A stretch of DNA of 64,000 nucleotides from Paraburkholderia ribeironis. Lineage in GTDB: Bacteria > Pseudomonadota > Gammaproteobacteria > Burkholderiales > Burkholderiaceae. Where the stretch lies: the NCBI RefSeq assembly GCF_900019265.1, contig NZ_CYGX02000038.1:110421-174420 (forward strand), given 5' to 3'. The translations under genes were made by a program, and so were the position numbers. A model generated the notes under the pieces. That model was not told where the DNA came from, did no database searches, and saw only the letters and a program-made list of their open reading frames with translations. Shown here piece after piece: positions 1 to 9,125 of this stretch. Each line of letters starts with the position of its first letter. Positions within the stretch are counted from its first letter, which is position 1.

Positions 1-1
1 G

Positions 2-127
2 GGACTCTTGCAGACACTCTCCGACGTTGTCGTCGCGTCCCGCGATGTCGAAACCGGCCAGATTGAAGCAGGCACGCTCGAACTGATCGAGCAGCAACGC
101 CGAACTGCTCCAGAAGCAACCCCTTAA
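2..127 (+). CDS. C-terminal end of an unidentified protein (truncated by window edge)
   Basis: The frame is open from the window edge to a TAA at 125-127 and reads as a plausible soluble C-terminus of 41 residues ending RTAPEATP, with several acidic residues and the local GC-rich codon usage. No family can be assigned from so short a tail. The next gene starts 163 bp downstream on the same strand, so the two could be cotranscribed. The start lies outside the window. Confidence 0.5.
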   Translation, partial: GLLQTLSDVVVASRDVETGQIEAGTLELIEQQRRTAPEATP

Positions 128-289
128 CCAGGAAACGCTAGCAGAATGAATGCTGAAGTCGTCGCCGGCAGATGATGCGGGCGGCGATTTTCATGAACGC
201 GTCGTGTATGGCCGCGAGCCGTTCGAACCGGATGCGCGGGCGCCGGAAGTTATGCAGCCACGCGCGGCGTCGGACCGAGGGAACACATA

Positions 290-1528
290 ATGCGAAACAC
301 GCCGATCGAAGCCGCTTTAATCCCTGACATTGCTGGCCGTCCTGCCACAGGCACAATCCGCCACGAAATCCGCGTGTGCCGCTCGCCGGCGGACTTCGCA
401 CGTCTGCGCCCGGCGTGGGACGCACTCGCCGCCGCTTGCCGGCCTGGCCTCGATTTCGCGTTCGGCGAAGTCGCGGCTGATCACGCATTTGCGCGCGGCG
501 AGACGGTCAGCGTCGCGCTGGTGTCGGACGGCGCGGCGCTCGTCGCACTCTGGCCGGTGATGATCACGCGCCGGGGCGTATGCCGCGTCGCACGCACGCT
601 CGGCTGCGGAAACGACGAGGAGTACGGCGGCCCGCTGCTTGCCGATCCTGCCGATGCACGCCTCTACGCGGCCGCCATCGACGCGGTGCGCCGCGTCGAA
701 GCCGACGTGCTGGAGCTGCGCATGCTGGACTGCGATAGTCTGCTCGCTGCGGCGCTATCCCGTGTGCCCCGGTCGTGGGTCATGGGTGCGATACCGGCAC
801 GCTGGCGCCGCTTGCCGGGCTACTCGATCGCGCTCTCCAGCTTCGCCACCTACGACGCCTTTCTCGCCACGCGGCCAGAGTCGCTGCGTGGGCCCCTGCG
901 CCGTCGTGCAAGGCGCCTCGCCGAGCGCGGTGAAGTGGAGTACGGCTGGTGCCAAAGCGCCGGCGATGCCCGCGAGGTGCTGACCTGGCTCTTTGCGAAC
1001 AAGCGCCGCTGGGCATTCGCCCGCGGTTTCGACACGGCGTATCTGATGGACGATCAAGTGCGCGATTTCTTCATCGACCTCGCGGGACGGATCGATCTCG
1101 TGACAACGCCGCTGGTTTCCTTCGTGAAAGTGAAGGGCACACCCGTGGCGGCAGCGCTCAACCTCGTCGGGCCGCGCAGCATCGAGTACTACATCACGAC
1201 CTACGACGAAGCGTATGCCGCGTTCTCGGTCGGCAACCTCCTCGTCGACAGCATTGTGCGATGGGCGTACGCGAGCGGCCGCGATTTCGACTTCCGGCCG
1301 TACTTTTCCGCCTACAAGGAGCGTTGGTCCAATCGTGAAACCTGGCACGAGTCACACTCCGTCATGCTTACGTTGCGCGGCCGGCTCGCTGAAGTACCTC
1401 TTGCGATGGAGCAGATCCGACGCATCGTTCGCAAGGTCCACGCGCTCGCCGTCGACCTGCGCGCGAAGGTGCCCGCCCTCGGTGCGAAGATGCCGCAGGC
1501 GCCAGGCGGCACGTCGAAGGACGAATGA
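290..1528 (+). CDS. GNAT-type acetyltransferase of the CelD/BcsL (FemAB-like) family
   Basis: A 412-residue soluble protein with no signal peptide or membrane segment. Residues about 185-345 look like the Acetyltransf_6 (CelD/BcsL) domain: an Arg-rich stretch near 197-213 (SLRGPLRRRARRLAERG), the segment KRRWAFARGFDT at 238-249, and a late ending with RDFDFRPYFSAYKERW at 331-346. Proteins of this family transfer acyl groups and are often found in polysaccharide or cellulose gene sets. The ATG at 290 follows a GAGGGA ribosome-binding site at 277-282. The upstream truncated gene is on the same strand. The substrate is unknown; a role in cell-surface polymer acylation is an inference from the family only. 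Confidence 0.75.
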   Translation: MRNTPIEAALIPDIAGRPATGTIRHEIRVCRSPADFARLRPAWDALAAACRPGLDFAFGEVAADHAFARGETVSVALVSDGAALVALWPVMITRRGVCRVARTLGCGNDEEYGGPLLADPADARLYAAAIDAVRRVEADVLELRMLDCDSLLAAALSRVPRSWVMGAIPARWRRLPGYSIALSSFATYDAFLATRPESLRGPLRRRARRLAERGEVEYGWCQSAGDAREVLTWLFANKRRWAFARGFDTAYLMDDQVRDFFIDLAGRIDLVTTPLVSFVKVKGTPVAAALNLVGPRSIEYYITTYDEAYAAFSVGNLLVDSIVRWAYASGRDFDFRPYFSAYKERWSNRETWHESHSVMLTLRGRLAEVPLAMEQIRRIVRKVHALAVDLRAKVPALGAKMPQAPGGTSKDE

Positions 1529-1688
1529 GGAGCAGCGAAGGGACCCCTGCACCTGGGTCTGCTGACACTATCAAAGGCCTTCGACGATCAACGAATGAGC
1601 GGCGCGGAGCCTGACCTCGTGACCAGGATCCTGCAACGGCCCAGGCCCGACGAGAACGAACAGGCTCCGCACGCCAACCAACCAAAAC

Positions 1689-2900
1689 TCACTGCGCAGC
1701 GGACAGGTTGCTCACCTTCGCATTGCGCAGATAAAGCGCGGTGGACAGCACGACCGCCGAGGCGGCGGCAATCGCGGCAAACAGAAACACCGATGCATAG
1801 CCGAACTCGCCCGCGATATATCCGGCCAGCGGCCCGGTAATGCCCAGCGACAGATCGAGGAACACGGAATAGGCCGACAACGCCGAACCGCGGCTCGCCG
1901 GCGGCACGAGCCCGACCGCTTCCACGCCGAGTGCCGGGAATACCAGAGCGAAGCCGAAGCCGGTCAGCGCCGCGCCGGCCAGCGCGATATGCGGCGCGGG
2001 CGCGAGCCACAGCATCAACAGGCCGACGCACTCGAACGAGAACGAAGCAATCGCGACGCGAAAGCCGCCGTAGGTCTTGATCGTGTTGGCGAACAACAGG
2101 CGCGCGCCGATGAACAGCGTGCCGAACACCGTCAGCGACAAAGCCGCGTTCGGCCAGTTCTTCGCTGCGTAAAACAGCGTGATGAAGGTGGCAATCGAGC
2201 CGAAGCCGGCGGAGCCGAGCGCGAGGCCGATGCCATGCGGCAGCACGCGCGTGAACACACTGCGGTAGGACATCCGCTCGCCATGGACGATCGGCACCGG
2301 CGCGATCAGCCGCGCCAGATAAAAGCCGAGCGCCGCCAGCGCGATCACCAGAACGCCCAGCGCGGCAAAGCCGATCGCGTGCGTGATCGCGACCCCGAGC
2401 GGCGCGCCGAGCGCCAGCGCGCCATACGTTGCGATGCCGTTCCACGAGATCACGCGAGCATTGTTGCTGGCGCCCACGCGGCCGATGCCCCACAGAATCG
2501 CGCCGGTGCCGCACAGGCTTTCGCCGAAGCCGAGCACCAGCCGGCTGCATACCAGCAGCGCGAGGCTCAGCATCGGCCAGGGTCCGCACAGCACCGCCAG
2601 CAACAGCAGAATCCCGCTCGTGCCACAACCCAGCAGGCCGAGCGACACGGTGCGCCGGGGCCCCAGCGTATCCGCGCAACGGCCGGCCAGCGGCCGGGAG
2701 GCCAGTGTCGCGAGGTATTGCACGCTGATCGCCGCACCCGCCAGCACCGCGCTGAAACCGAGGTCGCCGTGGACGTAGCCGGGCAGCACGGCAAGCGGAA
2801 TGCCGATGGTCAGGTAGCAAAGGAACGTGAAAAAGACGACCGGAATGATCTGCAAAGTCGTCGCAAATTCGCTGCGGCTGGGCGCGGAGTCGGCGGACAT
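1689..2900 (-). CDS. MFS transporter of the YfcJ/YhhS (UPF0226) family
   Basis: From the ATG at 2900 this gives a 403-residue polytopic inner-membrane protein with about 12 hydrophobic helices. The N-terminal part (FLCYLTIGIPLAVLPGYVH, then a loop ending LASRPLAGRCADTLGPRR) closely matches what I recall of E. coli YfcJ and YhhS, drug/metabolite proton antiporters of the major facilitator superfamily. The open frame extends upstream to 3107, but the added 69 residues are polar and unlike the family, so the internal start MSADSAP is preferred. It is divergent from xdhA, with 388 bp between. Substrate unknown. Confidence 0.85.
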   Translation of the reverse strand: MSADSAPSRSEFATTLQIIPVVFFTFLCYLTIGIPLAVLPGYVHGDLGFSAVLAGAAISVQYLATLASRPLAGRCADTLGPRRTVSLGLLGCGTSGILLLLAVLCGPWPMLSLALLVCSRLVLGFGESLCGTGAILWGIGRVGASNNARVISWNGIATYGALALGAPLGVAITHAIGFAALGVLVIALAALGFYLARLIAPVPIVHGERMSYRSVFTRVLPHGIGLALGSAGFGSIATFITLFYAAKNWPNAALSLTVFGTLFIGARLLFANTIKTYGGFRVAIASFSFECVGLLMLWLAPAPHIALAGAALTGFGFALVFPALGVEAVGLVPPASRGSALSAYSVFLDLSLGITGPLAGYIAGEFGYASVFLFAAIAAASAVVLSTALYLRNAKVSNLSAAQ

Positions 2901-3288
2901 GGGGAAAACGAGACTTGAAAATGGCGGAAGCGCGTGATTGTCCCATGGAACCGGTTCTCCTGCAGAAGCTTGCCTGATTTTTGGCCGGACCCGAGCGGCA
3001 TGTGAGGCCGATGACGGTTCGTTTTGGCCGTTGAAACGCCCGCATGGGTGGTCAACTGTTCCGGCATGTGATGATTTCCGATGACCGAAAAGCCGCAAAA
3101 AATGCACATAGACGGCGAAAAACCCACTTCGATATAAGCGGACGGGCTCTCAAACCGGCCTCGATATCGTTTTGCGGATATGTCCCGCATGCGACTCGCG
3201 CTATGGGTTGGCTTTATTGACGATGATAGTTTTCGAACCATCGCCGCTGCACGTCCTGCGGACATCGAACATTCGAGAGTAACGACAC
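2901..3288. other. Intergenic region between divergent MFS gene and xdhABC operon
   Basis: These 388 bp separate the minus-strand MFS transporter from the plus-strand xdhA and must hold promoters for both. The stretch around 3100-3260 is relatively A/T-rich, which fits promoter DNA. I see no convincing inverted-repeat operator and cannot assign -35/-10 boxes with confidence. Confidence 0.4.
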
Positions 3289-4818
3289 ATGACCGAGCCG
3301 ATTCGCTTCTATCACCGCAACGCGATCCGCGAGATCAAGGACGCGCCTGTCACCCGCACGGTCCTGCAGTATCTGCGCGAGGACGCGCATTGCACCGGTA
3401 CCAAGGAAGGCTGCGCCGAAGGCGATTGCGGCGCGTGCACGGTGGTGCTCGGCGAGCGCAACGCGGCGGGCGGCGTCGACTTCAAGGCGGTCAACGCGTG
3501 CATCCAGTTCGTGCCGACGCTCGACGGCCGTGCGCTCTTCACCGTCGAAGACCTGCGTCAACCGGACGGCTCGCTGCATCCGGTGCAGCAGGCGCTGGTC
3601 GAATGCCACGGCTCGCAATGCGGCTTCTGCACCCCTGGCTTCGTCATGTCGATGTGGTCGCTGTACGAAAAGCACGGCCACGAGCAGAGCTGCGCGGACC
3701 GCACGGTGCCGTCGCGCGAAGCGATCAGCAACGCGTTGACGGGCAATCTATGTCGCTGCACCGGCTATCGTCCGATCGTCGATGCGGCGGTGCGCATGTT
3801 CGAAGCGCCCGCGCCGAAGGCGCCGGTAAATGTCGCCGCGCTCGCCGCGACGCTCGCCACGCTCGAGCGCCAGGACACCTTCCACTACGAGCACGCCGGC
3901 CAGCGGTTCGATGCGCCACGCACGCTCGATGCGCTCGCGAAGCTCAAAGAGGCCGAACCGGCCGCGCGCATTCTCGCCGGCAGCACGGACATCGGCCTGC
4001 GGGTCACCAAGCAGATGCGCGAGCTGGGCAACCTCGTCTACGTCGGGCAGATCGCCGAATTGCAGAAGCTCGAAACCAGCCACGAATGGATCGAAATCGG
4101 CGCGGCGGTGAGCGTCGAAAAGGCCTACGCGGAGATCGCGAAGCAGTATCCGGAGCTGACCGAAATGTGGCAGCGCTTCGCATCGCTGCCGATCCGCAAT
4201 GCCGGCACGCTCGGCGGCAACATCGCCAACGGCTCGCCGATCGGCGATTCGATGCCCGGCTTGATCGCGCTGGGTGCGCGCGTGGTCGTGCGCGGCGGCG
4301 AGATCGAGCGTGAGATGCCGCTCGAAGAGCTGTACCTCGCGTATCAGAAGAAAGATATGGCAGCGCACGAGTTCGTCGTCGGGCTGAAGGTGCCGACGCG
4401 CAGTGGAATGCGCCAGAACCTGCGTTTTCGCACCTACAAGCTCTCGAAGCGTTTCGATTCGGATATCTCGGCCGTGTGCGCCGCGTTTTCGTTCATCGCC
4501 GACGGCAAGCTGGTGCGCGAGCCGCGCATCGCGTTCGGCGGGATGGCCGCCACGGTGAGCCGCGCACTTCGCGCCGAAGCCGTGCTGCGCGACGCCGAAT
4601 GGCACGAAGCCACCGCGCAGGCCGCGATGCTCGCGCTCGGCAACGACTATGCGCCGCTCACCGACATGCGCGCGACCAGCCACTATCGTCTCGAAGCGGC
4701 GAAGAACACGCTGTACCGCTTCTGGCTCGAAACGCGCCCGAACAACCCGCTGCTCAAGAGCGCGCTCGATGTGCGCGCGGTCGCCGCGGCGTGCGCGCCG
4801 GCCGGCGCCAGCGCCTGA
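3289..4818 (+). CDS. xdhA: Xanthine dehydrogenase small subunit (2Fe-2S and FAD domains)
   Basis: A 509-residue subunit that carries electrons from the molybdenum site to NAD in purine catabolism (hypoxanthine to xanthine to urate). The plant-type ferredoxin cysteines are C42, C47, C50 and C71; the second cluster uses C111, C114, C155 and C157 (GSQCGFCTPGF and GNLCRCTGYRP). The FAD domain begins near residue 228 with ILAGSTDIGLRV and contains GGNIANGSPIGDSMPGLIAL. All expected ligands are present and the length is normal for the bacterial split enzyme. xdhB starts 38 bp downstream, so the pair is an operon, followed by an xdhC that overlaps xdhB. The ATG at 3289 is preferred; its upstream sequence GAGAGTAACGACAC gives a weak ribosome site. 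Confidence 0.97.
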   Translation: MTEPIRFYHRNAIREIKDAPVTRTVLQYLREDAHCTGTKEGCAEGDCGACTVVLGERNAAGGVDFKAVNACIQFVPTLDGRALFTVEDLRQPDGSLHPVQQALVECHGSQCGFCTPGFVMSMWSLYEKHGHEQSCADRTVPSREAISNALTGNLCRCTGYRPIVDAAVRMFEAPAPKAPVNVAALAATLATLERQDTFHYEHAGQRFDAPRTLDALAKLKEAEPAARILAGSTDIGLRVTKQMRELGNLVYVGQIAELQKLETSHEWIEIGAAVSVEKAYAEIAKQYPELTEMWQRFASLPIRNAGTLGGNIANGSPIGDSMPGLIALGARVVVRGGEIEREMPLEELYLAYQKKDMAAHEFVVGLKVPTRSGMRQNLRFRTYKLSKRFDSDISAVCAAFSFIADGKLVREPRIAFGGMAATVSRALRAEAVLRDAEWHEATAQAAMLALGNDYAPLTDMRATSHYRLEAAKNTLYRFWLETRPNNPLLKSALDVRAVAAACAPAGASA

Positions 4819-4856
4819 ATCACGCTACGCCCACGAAGGATACGGAGAACATAACG

Positions 4857-7235
4857 ATGAATCAGCAAGCCGTGCCGTTCCTGAACGAGCTTCAGGACCT
4901 CGATGACTGCCTCGATAACTTCGCCCAGGTCCACATCTCGCGTCCGCACGAGTCCGCGCATCTGCACGTGAGCGGTCGCGCCACCTACACCGACGACATC
5001 CCGGTGCTCGCCGGCACGCTGCACGCCGCGCTCGGCCTGTCGTCGAAAGCGCATGCGAAGCTCGTGTCGATTTCGTTCGACAAGGTGCGCGCCACGCCCG
5101 GCGTGGTCGCGGTCTTCACCGCCGACGACATCCCGGGCGCCAACGACGTGGGCCCGATCATTCACGGCGACGACCCGATTCTCGCCGATGGTGTCGTGCA
5201 ATACGTCGGTCAGCCGATCTTCATCGTGGTCGCGACCTCGCATGAAACGGCGCGTCTCGCCGCGCGCCGCGCCGAGGTGGTCTACGAGGAACTGCCGGCG
5301 ATTCTGAGCGCACAGCACGCGCGTGCCGCGAACCAGTCCGTGTTGCCGCCGATGAAACTCGCACGCGGAGACGCCAGCGCGAAGATCGTGCGCGCCGCGT
5401 ATCGCGAGGCCGGTGAAATGCTGCTCGGCGGCCAGGAGCAGTTCTATCTGGAGGGGCAGATTTCGTACGCAGTGCCAAAGGATGACGACGGCATGCACGT
5501 CTACTGTTCGACGCAGCACCCGACCGAAATGCAGCACCTGGTCGCGCACGCGCTCGGCGTCGCGTCGCACAACGTGGTGGTCGAATGCCGGCGGATGGGC
5601 GGCGGCTTCGGCGGCAAGGAATCGCAATCGGGGCTGTTCGCGTGCTGCGCGGCGCTCGCCGCGTGGAAGCTGCTGTGCCCCGTGAAACTGCGTCCGGACC
5701 GCGACGACGACATGATGGTCACGGGTAAGCGCCACGATTTTCACTACACGTATGAAGTGGGTTACGACGACCAGGGCGTGATCGACGGCGTGGCGGTCGA
5801 CATGACTTCGCGCTGCGGTTTCTCGGCCGACCTGTCCGGCCCGGTGATGACGCGCGCACTGTGCCACTTCGATAACGCCTACTGGCTGTCGGATGTGACG
5901 ATCGACGGCTTCTGCGGCAAGACCAACACGCAGTCGAATACCGCGTTCCGGGGCTTCGGCGGTCCGCAGGGCGCGTTCGCGATCGAATACATCATGGACA
6001 ACGTCGCGCGGTCGGTCGGTGCCGATGCGCTCGACGTGCGCCGTCGCAATCTGTACGGCAAGACCGAGCGCAACCAGACGCCGTACGGTCAGATCGTCGA
6101 GGACAACGTGATTCACGAACTGATCGACGAACTCGAAGCGACCAGCGAATACCGCGTGCGCCGCGCTGCGATCAATGAGTTCAATGCGAACAACGAAGTG
6201 CTGAAGAAGGGTCTCGCGCTCACGCCGGTCAAGTTCGGCATTGCGTTCAACGTCACGCATTTCAACCAGGCCGGCGCGCTCGTGCACATCTACACCGACG
6301 GCTCGGTGCTGGTGAATCATGGCGGCACCGAAATGGGCCAGGGTTTGAACACGAAGGTCGCGCAGGTCGTCGCGCATGAACTGGGCGTGAGCTTCAACCG
6401 CATTCGCGTGACGGCCACCGATACCAGCAAGGTCGCCAATACGTCGGCGACCGCGGCATCGACGGGTTCCGACCTGAACGGCAAGGCGGCCCAGGATGCG
6501 GCGCGGCAGTTGCGCGACCGCCTCGCCGCGTTTGCCGCCGAGCGTTTCGGCGCGGGGCAGGTGAGCGCCGCCGACGTGCGCTTCGGGCATGACCGCGTGG
6601 TGGTCGGCGATGTGATCGTCACGTTCGAAGAGGTGATCGCGAAGGCCTACCTTGCGCGTATCCAGCTCTGGTCCGATGGTTTCTACGCGACGCCGAAGCT
6701 CCATTGGGATCAGGCGAAGCTGCAAGGCCGGCCGTTCTACTACTACTCGTATGGCGCGGCGGTGTCGGAGGTGGTGATCGACACGTTGACCGGTGAAATG
6801 CGCGTGCTGCGCGCGGACGCATTGCATGATGTGGGCGCGTCGCTGAATCCGGCGCTCGACATCGGCCAGGTGGAAGGCGCGTTCATCCAGGGAATGGGCT
6901 GGCTCACGACCGAAGAGTTGTGGTGGGACGCGCACGGCAAGCTGATGACGCACGCGCCATCCACCTACAAGATTCCGACCGTCAACGATATGCCGCCGGA
7001 TTTCCGCGTGCACCTGTTCAGCAACCGCAATGCCGAGGACAGCATCCACCGGTCGAAGGCGACTGGTGAGCCGCCGTTGCTGCTGCCGTTCTCGGTGTTT
7101 TTTGCGGTGCGCGACGCGGTGTCGGCGGTGGGCGAGCACAAGGTCAATCCGCCGCTGAACGCACCCGCGACCAGCGAGGAAATTCTCAAGGCGATCGGCG
7201 CGGTGCGGGCCGCCACCGCGGAGGCGCGGCAATGA
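4857..7235 (+). CDS. xdhB: Xanthine dehydrogenase large subunit (molybdopterin-binding)
   Basis: A 792-residue catalytic subunit that hydroxylates hypoxanthine and xanthine at the Mo centre. The protein starts MNQQAVPFLNELQ and contains the family blocks RRMGGGFGGKESQ, FRGFGGPQGAFAIEY, GGTEMGQGLNTKVAQV and, near residue 738, GEPPLLLPFSVFFAV, whose Glu is the usual active-site base. The length is as expected for a bacterial XdhB. The frame is open further upstream inside xdhA, but the start at 4857 matches the family N-terminus and leaves a 38-bp gap to xdhA. The stop codon overlaps the xdhC start as ATGA, which suggests translational coupling. Confidence 0.97.
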   Translation: MNQQAVPFLNELQDLDDCLDNFAQVHISRPHESAHLHVSGRATYTDDIPVLAGTLHAALGLSSKAHAKLVSISFDKVRATPGVVAVFTADDIPGANDVGPIIHGDDPILADGVVQYVGQPIFIVVATSHETARLAARRAEVVYEELPAILSAQHARAANQSVLPPMKLARGDASAKIVRAAYREAGEMLLGGQEQFYLEGQISYAVPKDDDGMHVYCSTQHPTEMQHLVAHALGVASHNVVVECRRMGGGFGGKESQSGLFACCAALAAWKLLCPVKLRPDRDDDMMVTGKRHDFHYTYEVGYDDQGVIDGVAVDMTSRCGFSADLSGPVMTRALCHFDNAYWLSDVTIDGFCGKTNTQSNTAFRGFGGPQGAFAIEYIMDNVARSVGADALDVRRRNLYGKTERNQTPYGQIVEDNVIHELIDELEATSEYRVRRAAINEFNANNEVLKKGLALTPVKFGIAFNVTHFNQAGALVHIYTDGSVLVNHGGTEMGQGLNTKVAQVVAHELGVSFNRIRVTATDTSKVANTSATAASTGSDLNGKAAQDAARQLRDRLAAFAAERFGAGQVSAADVRFGHDRVVVGDVIVTFEEVIAKAYLARIQLWSDGFYATPKLHWDQAKLQGRPFYYYSYGAAVSEVVIDTLTGEMRVLRADALHDVGASLNPALDIGQVEGAFIQGMGWLTTEELWWDAHGKLMTHAPSTYKIPTVNDMPPDFRVHLFSNRNAEDSIHRSKATGEPPLLLPFSVFFAVRDAVSAVGEHKVNPPLNAPATSEEILKAIGAVRAATAEARQ

Positions 7236-7867
7236 GTGCGGCGGCAAGTGCGGCAGGAAATGCGGCAGGAAATGCGGCAGCAAATGCGGCAAGGAATGCG
7301 GCAAGGAATGCGGCAAGGAATGCGGCAAGGAATGCGGCCGCTAGCGCGGCAGCGAATGTGGCGCCGATGCATATCGTGCTGTTCGGCGCGGGGCACGTCG
7401 GACACGCGCTCATCAGGTTGCTCGGCAGTTTGCCGTGCGTGGTCCAGTGGGTCGACGAGCGCGACGAACTGTTCCCTGACGAAACGCCCGCCAACGTGCA
7501 GATCGAAGCGACCGACACACCGGATGCGATCGTCGATGCGGCGCCGCCCGGAGCCTATCTGCTGGTGATGACGCATAACCATGCGCTCGATTTCTCGCTG
7601 GCGGCGCGCATCATGCGACGGCGCGATTTCAGCTACTTCGGCATGATCGGGTCGAAGACCAAGCGCGTGAAATTCGAGCGGCGTTTGCTCGAGCGCGGCG
7701 TGGATCCTGACCGGCTGGTGCAGATGACGTGTCCGATCGGGGTCAGCGGCATCGTCGATAAGGCGCCGTCAGCGATTGCGGTCGCGGTGTGCGCGGAACT
7801 GCTGCAGGTCAGGACGCGGCAGATCGCGGCGCAGGTCGCAATGCAGAGGCTTTGCGCGCATGTTTGA
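7232..7867 (+). CDS. xdhC: XdhC-like molybdenum cofactor insertion protein, N-terminal domain missing
   Basis: XdhC proteins bind molybdenum cofactor and deliver it, after sulfuration, to xanthine dehydrogenase. The 211-residue product has the C-terminal Rossmann domain from about residue 46: MHIVLFGAGHVGHALIRLL, then a Gly/Ser motif YFGMIGSKTKRVKFERR and the end CPIGVSGIVDKAPSAIAVAV. The usual N-terminal XdhC/CoxI domain, about 150-200 residues, is absent. Residues 2-44 are instead an Ala/Asn/Arg tract encoded by a 12-bp tandem repeat. The ATG overlaps the xdhB stop, so the truncated form is positioned for coupled translation; an internal ATG at 7367 could also make the Rossmann domain alone. 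Whether it still works is unknown; it may be a decayed gene. Confidence 0.8.
   Translation: MSAAASAAGNAAGNAAANAARNAARNAARNAARNAAASAAANVAPMHIVLFGAGHVGHALIRLLGSLPCVVQWVDERDELFPDETPANVQIEATDTPDAIVDAAPPGAYLLVMTHNHALDFSLAARIMRRRDFSYFGMIGSKTKRVKFERRLLERGVDPDRLVQMTCPIGVSGIVDKAPSAIAVAVCAELLQVRTRQIAAQVAMQRLCAHV
7244..7365 (+). repeat. 12-bp tandem repeat tract at the 5' end of xdhC
   Basis: Variants of a 12-bp unit (TGCGGCAAGGAA) are repeated about nine times in frame and encode Asn-Ala-Ala-Arg or Gly-Asn-Ala-Ala units. The central copies (7290-7340) are nearly identical, implying recent expansion by slippage or unequal exchange. Because the unit is a multiple of three, copy changes keep the frame. 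Confidence 0.85.
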
Positions 7868-7895
7868 GCGGGCTGGCAACCCCGGGCTGGCCCCT

Positions 7896-8870
7896 CTACG
7901 CGCCCGCAGCCTCTTGCTTACGCGGCTGCTTCGCGCGCCGCACCTTGCGTGCGACCAACCTGTCCGATACCTGGGCCATCAACGCCCTTAGCCAGCCGAC
8001 ATCACTCGGCCGATCCGGCTGCGGATGCCACAACTGATAGCACTTGATACGCGGAAACGCGATCGGCACCTCGACCACCGCGAGCGGCAGGATGTCCGCG
8101 TAGTGCATCGCGAAGCGGCGCGTGGTCGTGAAGATCAGATCCGATTGGAGCAGCGTCTGCGGCACGAGCCCGAAGTAGGGCAGCGTGGCGACGATGCGCC
8201 GCTCGGCATGGGCCCGCGCGAAGCCGGTGTCGATCGCGCCGCCACGTGCGCCGCTATACGGCGTCGGCGCAAGATGCGGCGCCGCCAGATACGCTTCACG
8301 CGTGAGCGGCGCCCGAGCGAGCGGATGATCGGCGCGCATCATGCAGACCACCGTATCGGAGAACAGATCGCTGCGTTCAAAACGCGCCTCGGGCTTCGGC
8401 CAGTTGCCGATCACCAGATCGAGTTCGCCGGCATCGAGCGCGGCCGCGTGATCGAGCAGCGGTCCGAGCGATTCGATCTCGAGCCGCGCATGCGGTGCCG
8501 CGTCGCGAAACTGCGCGATCACGGTCGGCATGAAGAAATCGTTCAGATAATCTGGCGCGGCGACGCGAAACGTACGGCGCGAGCGGCCGGGATCGAAGTC
8601 GCCGTGCGGTGTCGCGACGAAGTCGACTTCGCGCAACACCCGCTGCGCGGAGGCCAGCAGCGATTCGCCATATTCCGTCGGCACCATGCCCGACTTGCCG
8701 CGCACCAGAATCGGATCGTTCAGCGTCTCGCGCAACTTGCGCAGCGCGGTGCTGATCGCGGGCTGGGTTTGATTCAGACGCAGTGCGGTCTGCGTGACGC
8801 TGCGCTCGATCAGCAGCGTGTGCAGCACGCGCACGAGCCAGATATCGAGTGAGGCGGCGGTGTCGTCCAT
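7896..8870 (-). CDS. LysR-family transcriptional regulator
   Basis: A 324-residue cytoplasmic regulator. The N-terminal winged helix-turn-helix spans about residues 8-67 (SVTQTALRLNQTQPAISTAL), typical of LysR; the rest is the two-lobed effector domain (FRVAAPDYLNDFFMPTVIAQF, then LDLVIGNWPKPEARF). It is convergent with xdhC (28-bp gap), so the xdh operon is a neighbour but does not share its promoter. Upstream on the same strand lies the isomerase gene at 9126. Target genes and effector cannot be read from the sequence. Confidence 0.93.
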   Translation of the reverse strand: MDDTAASLDIWLVRVLHTLLIERSVTQTALRLNQTQPAISTALRKLRETLNDPILVRGKSGMVPTEYGESLLASAQRVLREVDFVATPHGDFDPGRSRRTFRVAAPDYLNDFFMPTVIAQFRDAAPHARLEIESLGPLLDHAAALDAGELDLVIGNWPKPEARFERSDLFSDTVVCMMRADHPLARAPLTREAYLAAPHLAPTPYSGARGGAIDTGFARAHAERRIVATLPYFGLVPQTLLQSDLIFTTTRRFAMHYADILPLAVVEVPIAFPRIKCYQLWHPQPDRPSDVGWLRALMAQVSDRLVARKVRRAKQPRKQEAAGA

Positions 8871-9125
8871 GGTTCAGGCGAGGCTGGGCAGGTGAAGCGC
8901 GGCCGGGTCGAGGATCGCATCGACCCCGGTGCGCAGCACGCCCGCGCGGGCGCAAAGGATATAACCTTAGGCCCGTTTGCGGGCTAGCGGCATAGCGGGC
9001 GCGGTATGGCCGGCATCAGCGATACGTCTTTCGATGCAATCTTGCCCAAGCCAAACTGTCTCGCGAACCGGGAACCACCCGGCGCGCCCAATCGCCGTGC
9101 CGCCTGCTCCTCGCTCACGCCGTCA

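Noticed and set aside
4683..7328. Very long open frame on the minus strand opposite xdhB
   Set aside because: It is the mirror of the strong codon bias of xdhB in GC-rich DNA. The product is full of Arg/His and lacks family motifs.
7244..7365. Possible CRISPR array
   Set aside because: The repeats are 12 bp, contiguous without spacers and inside a coding frame.
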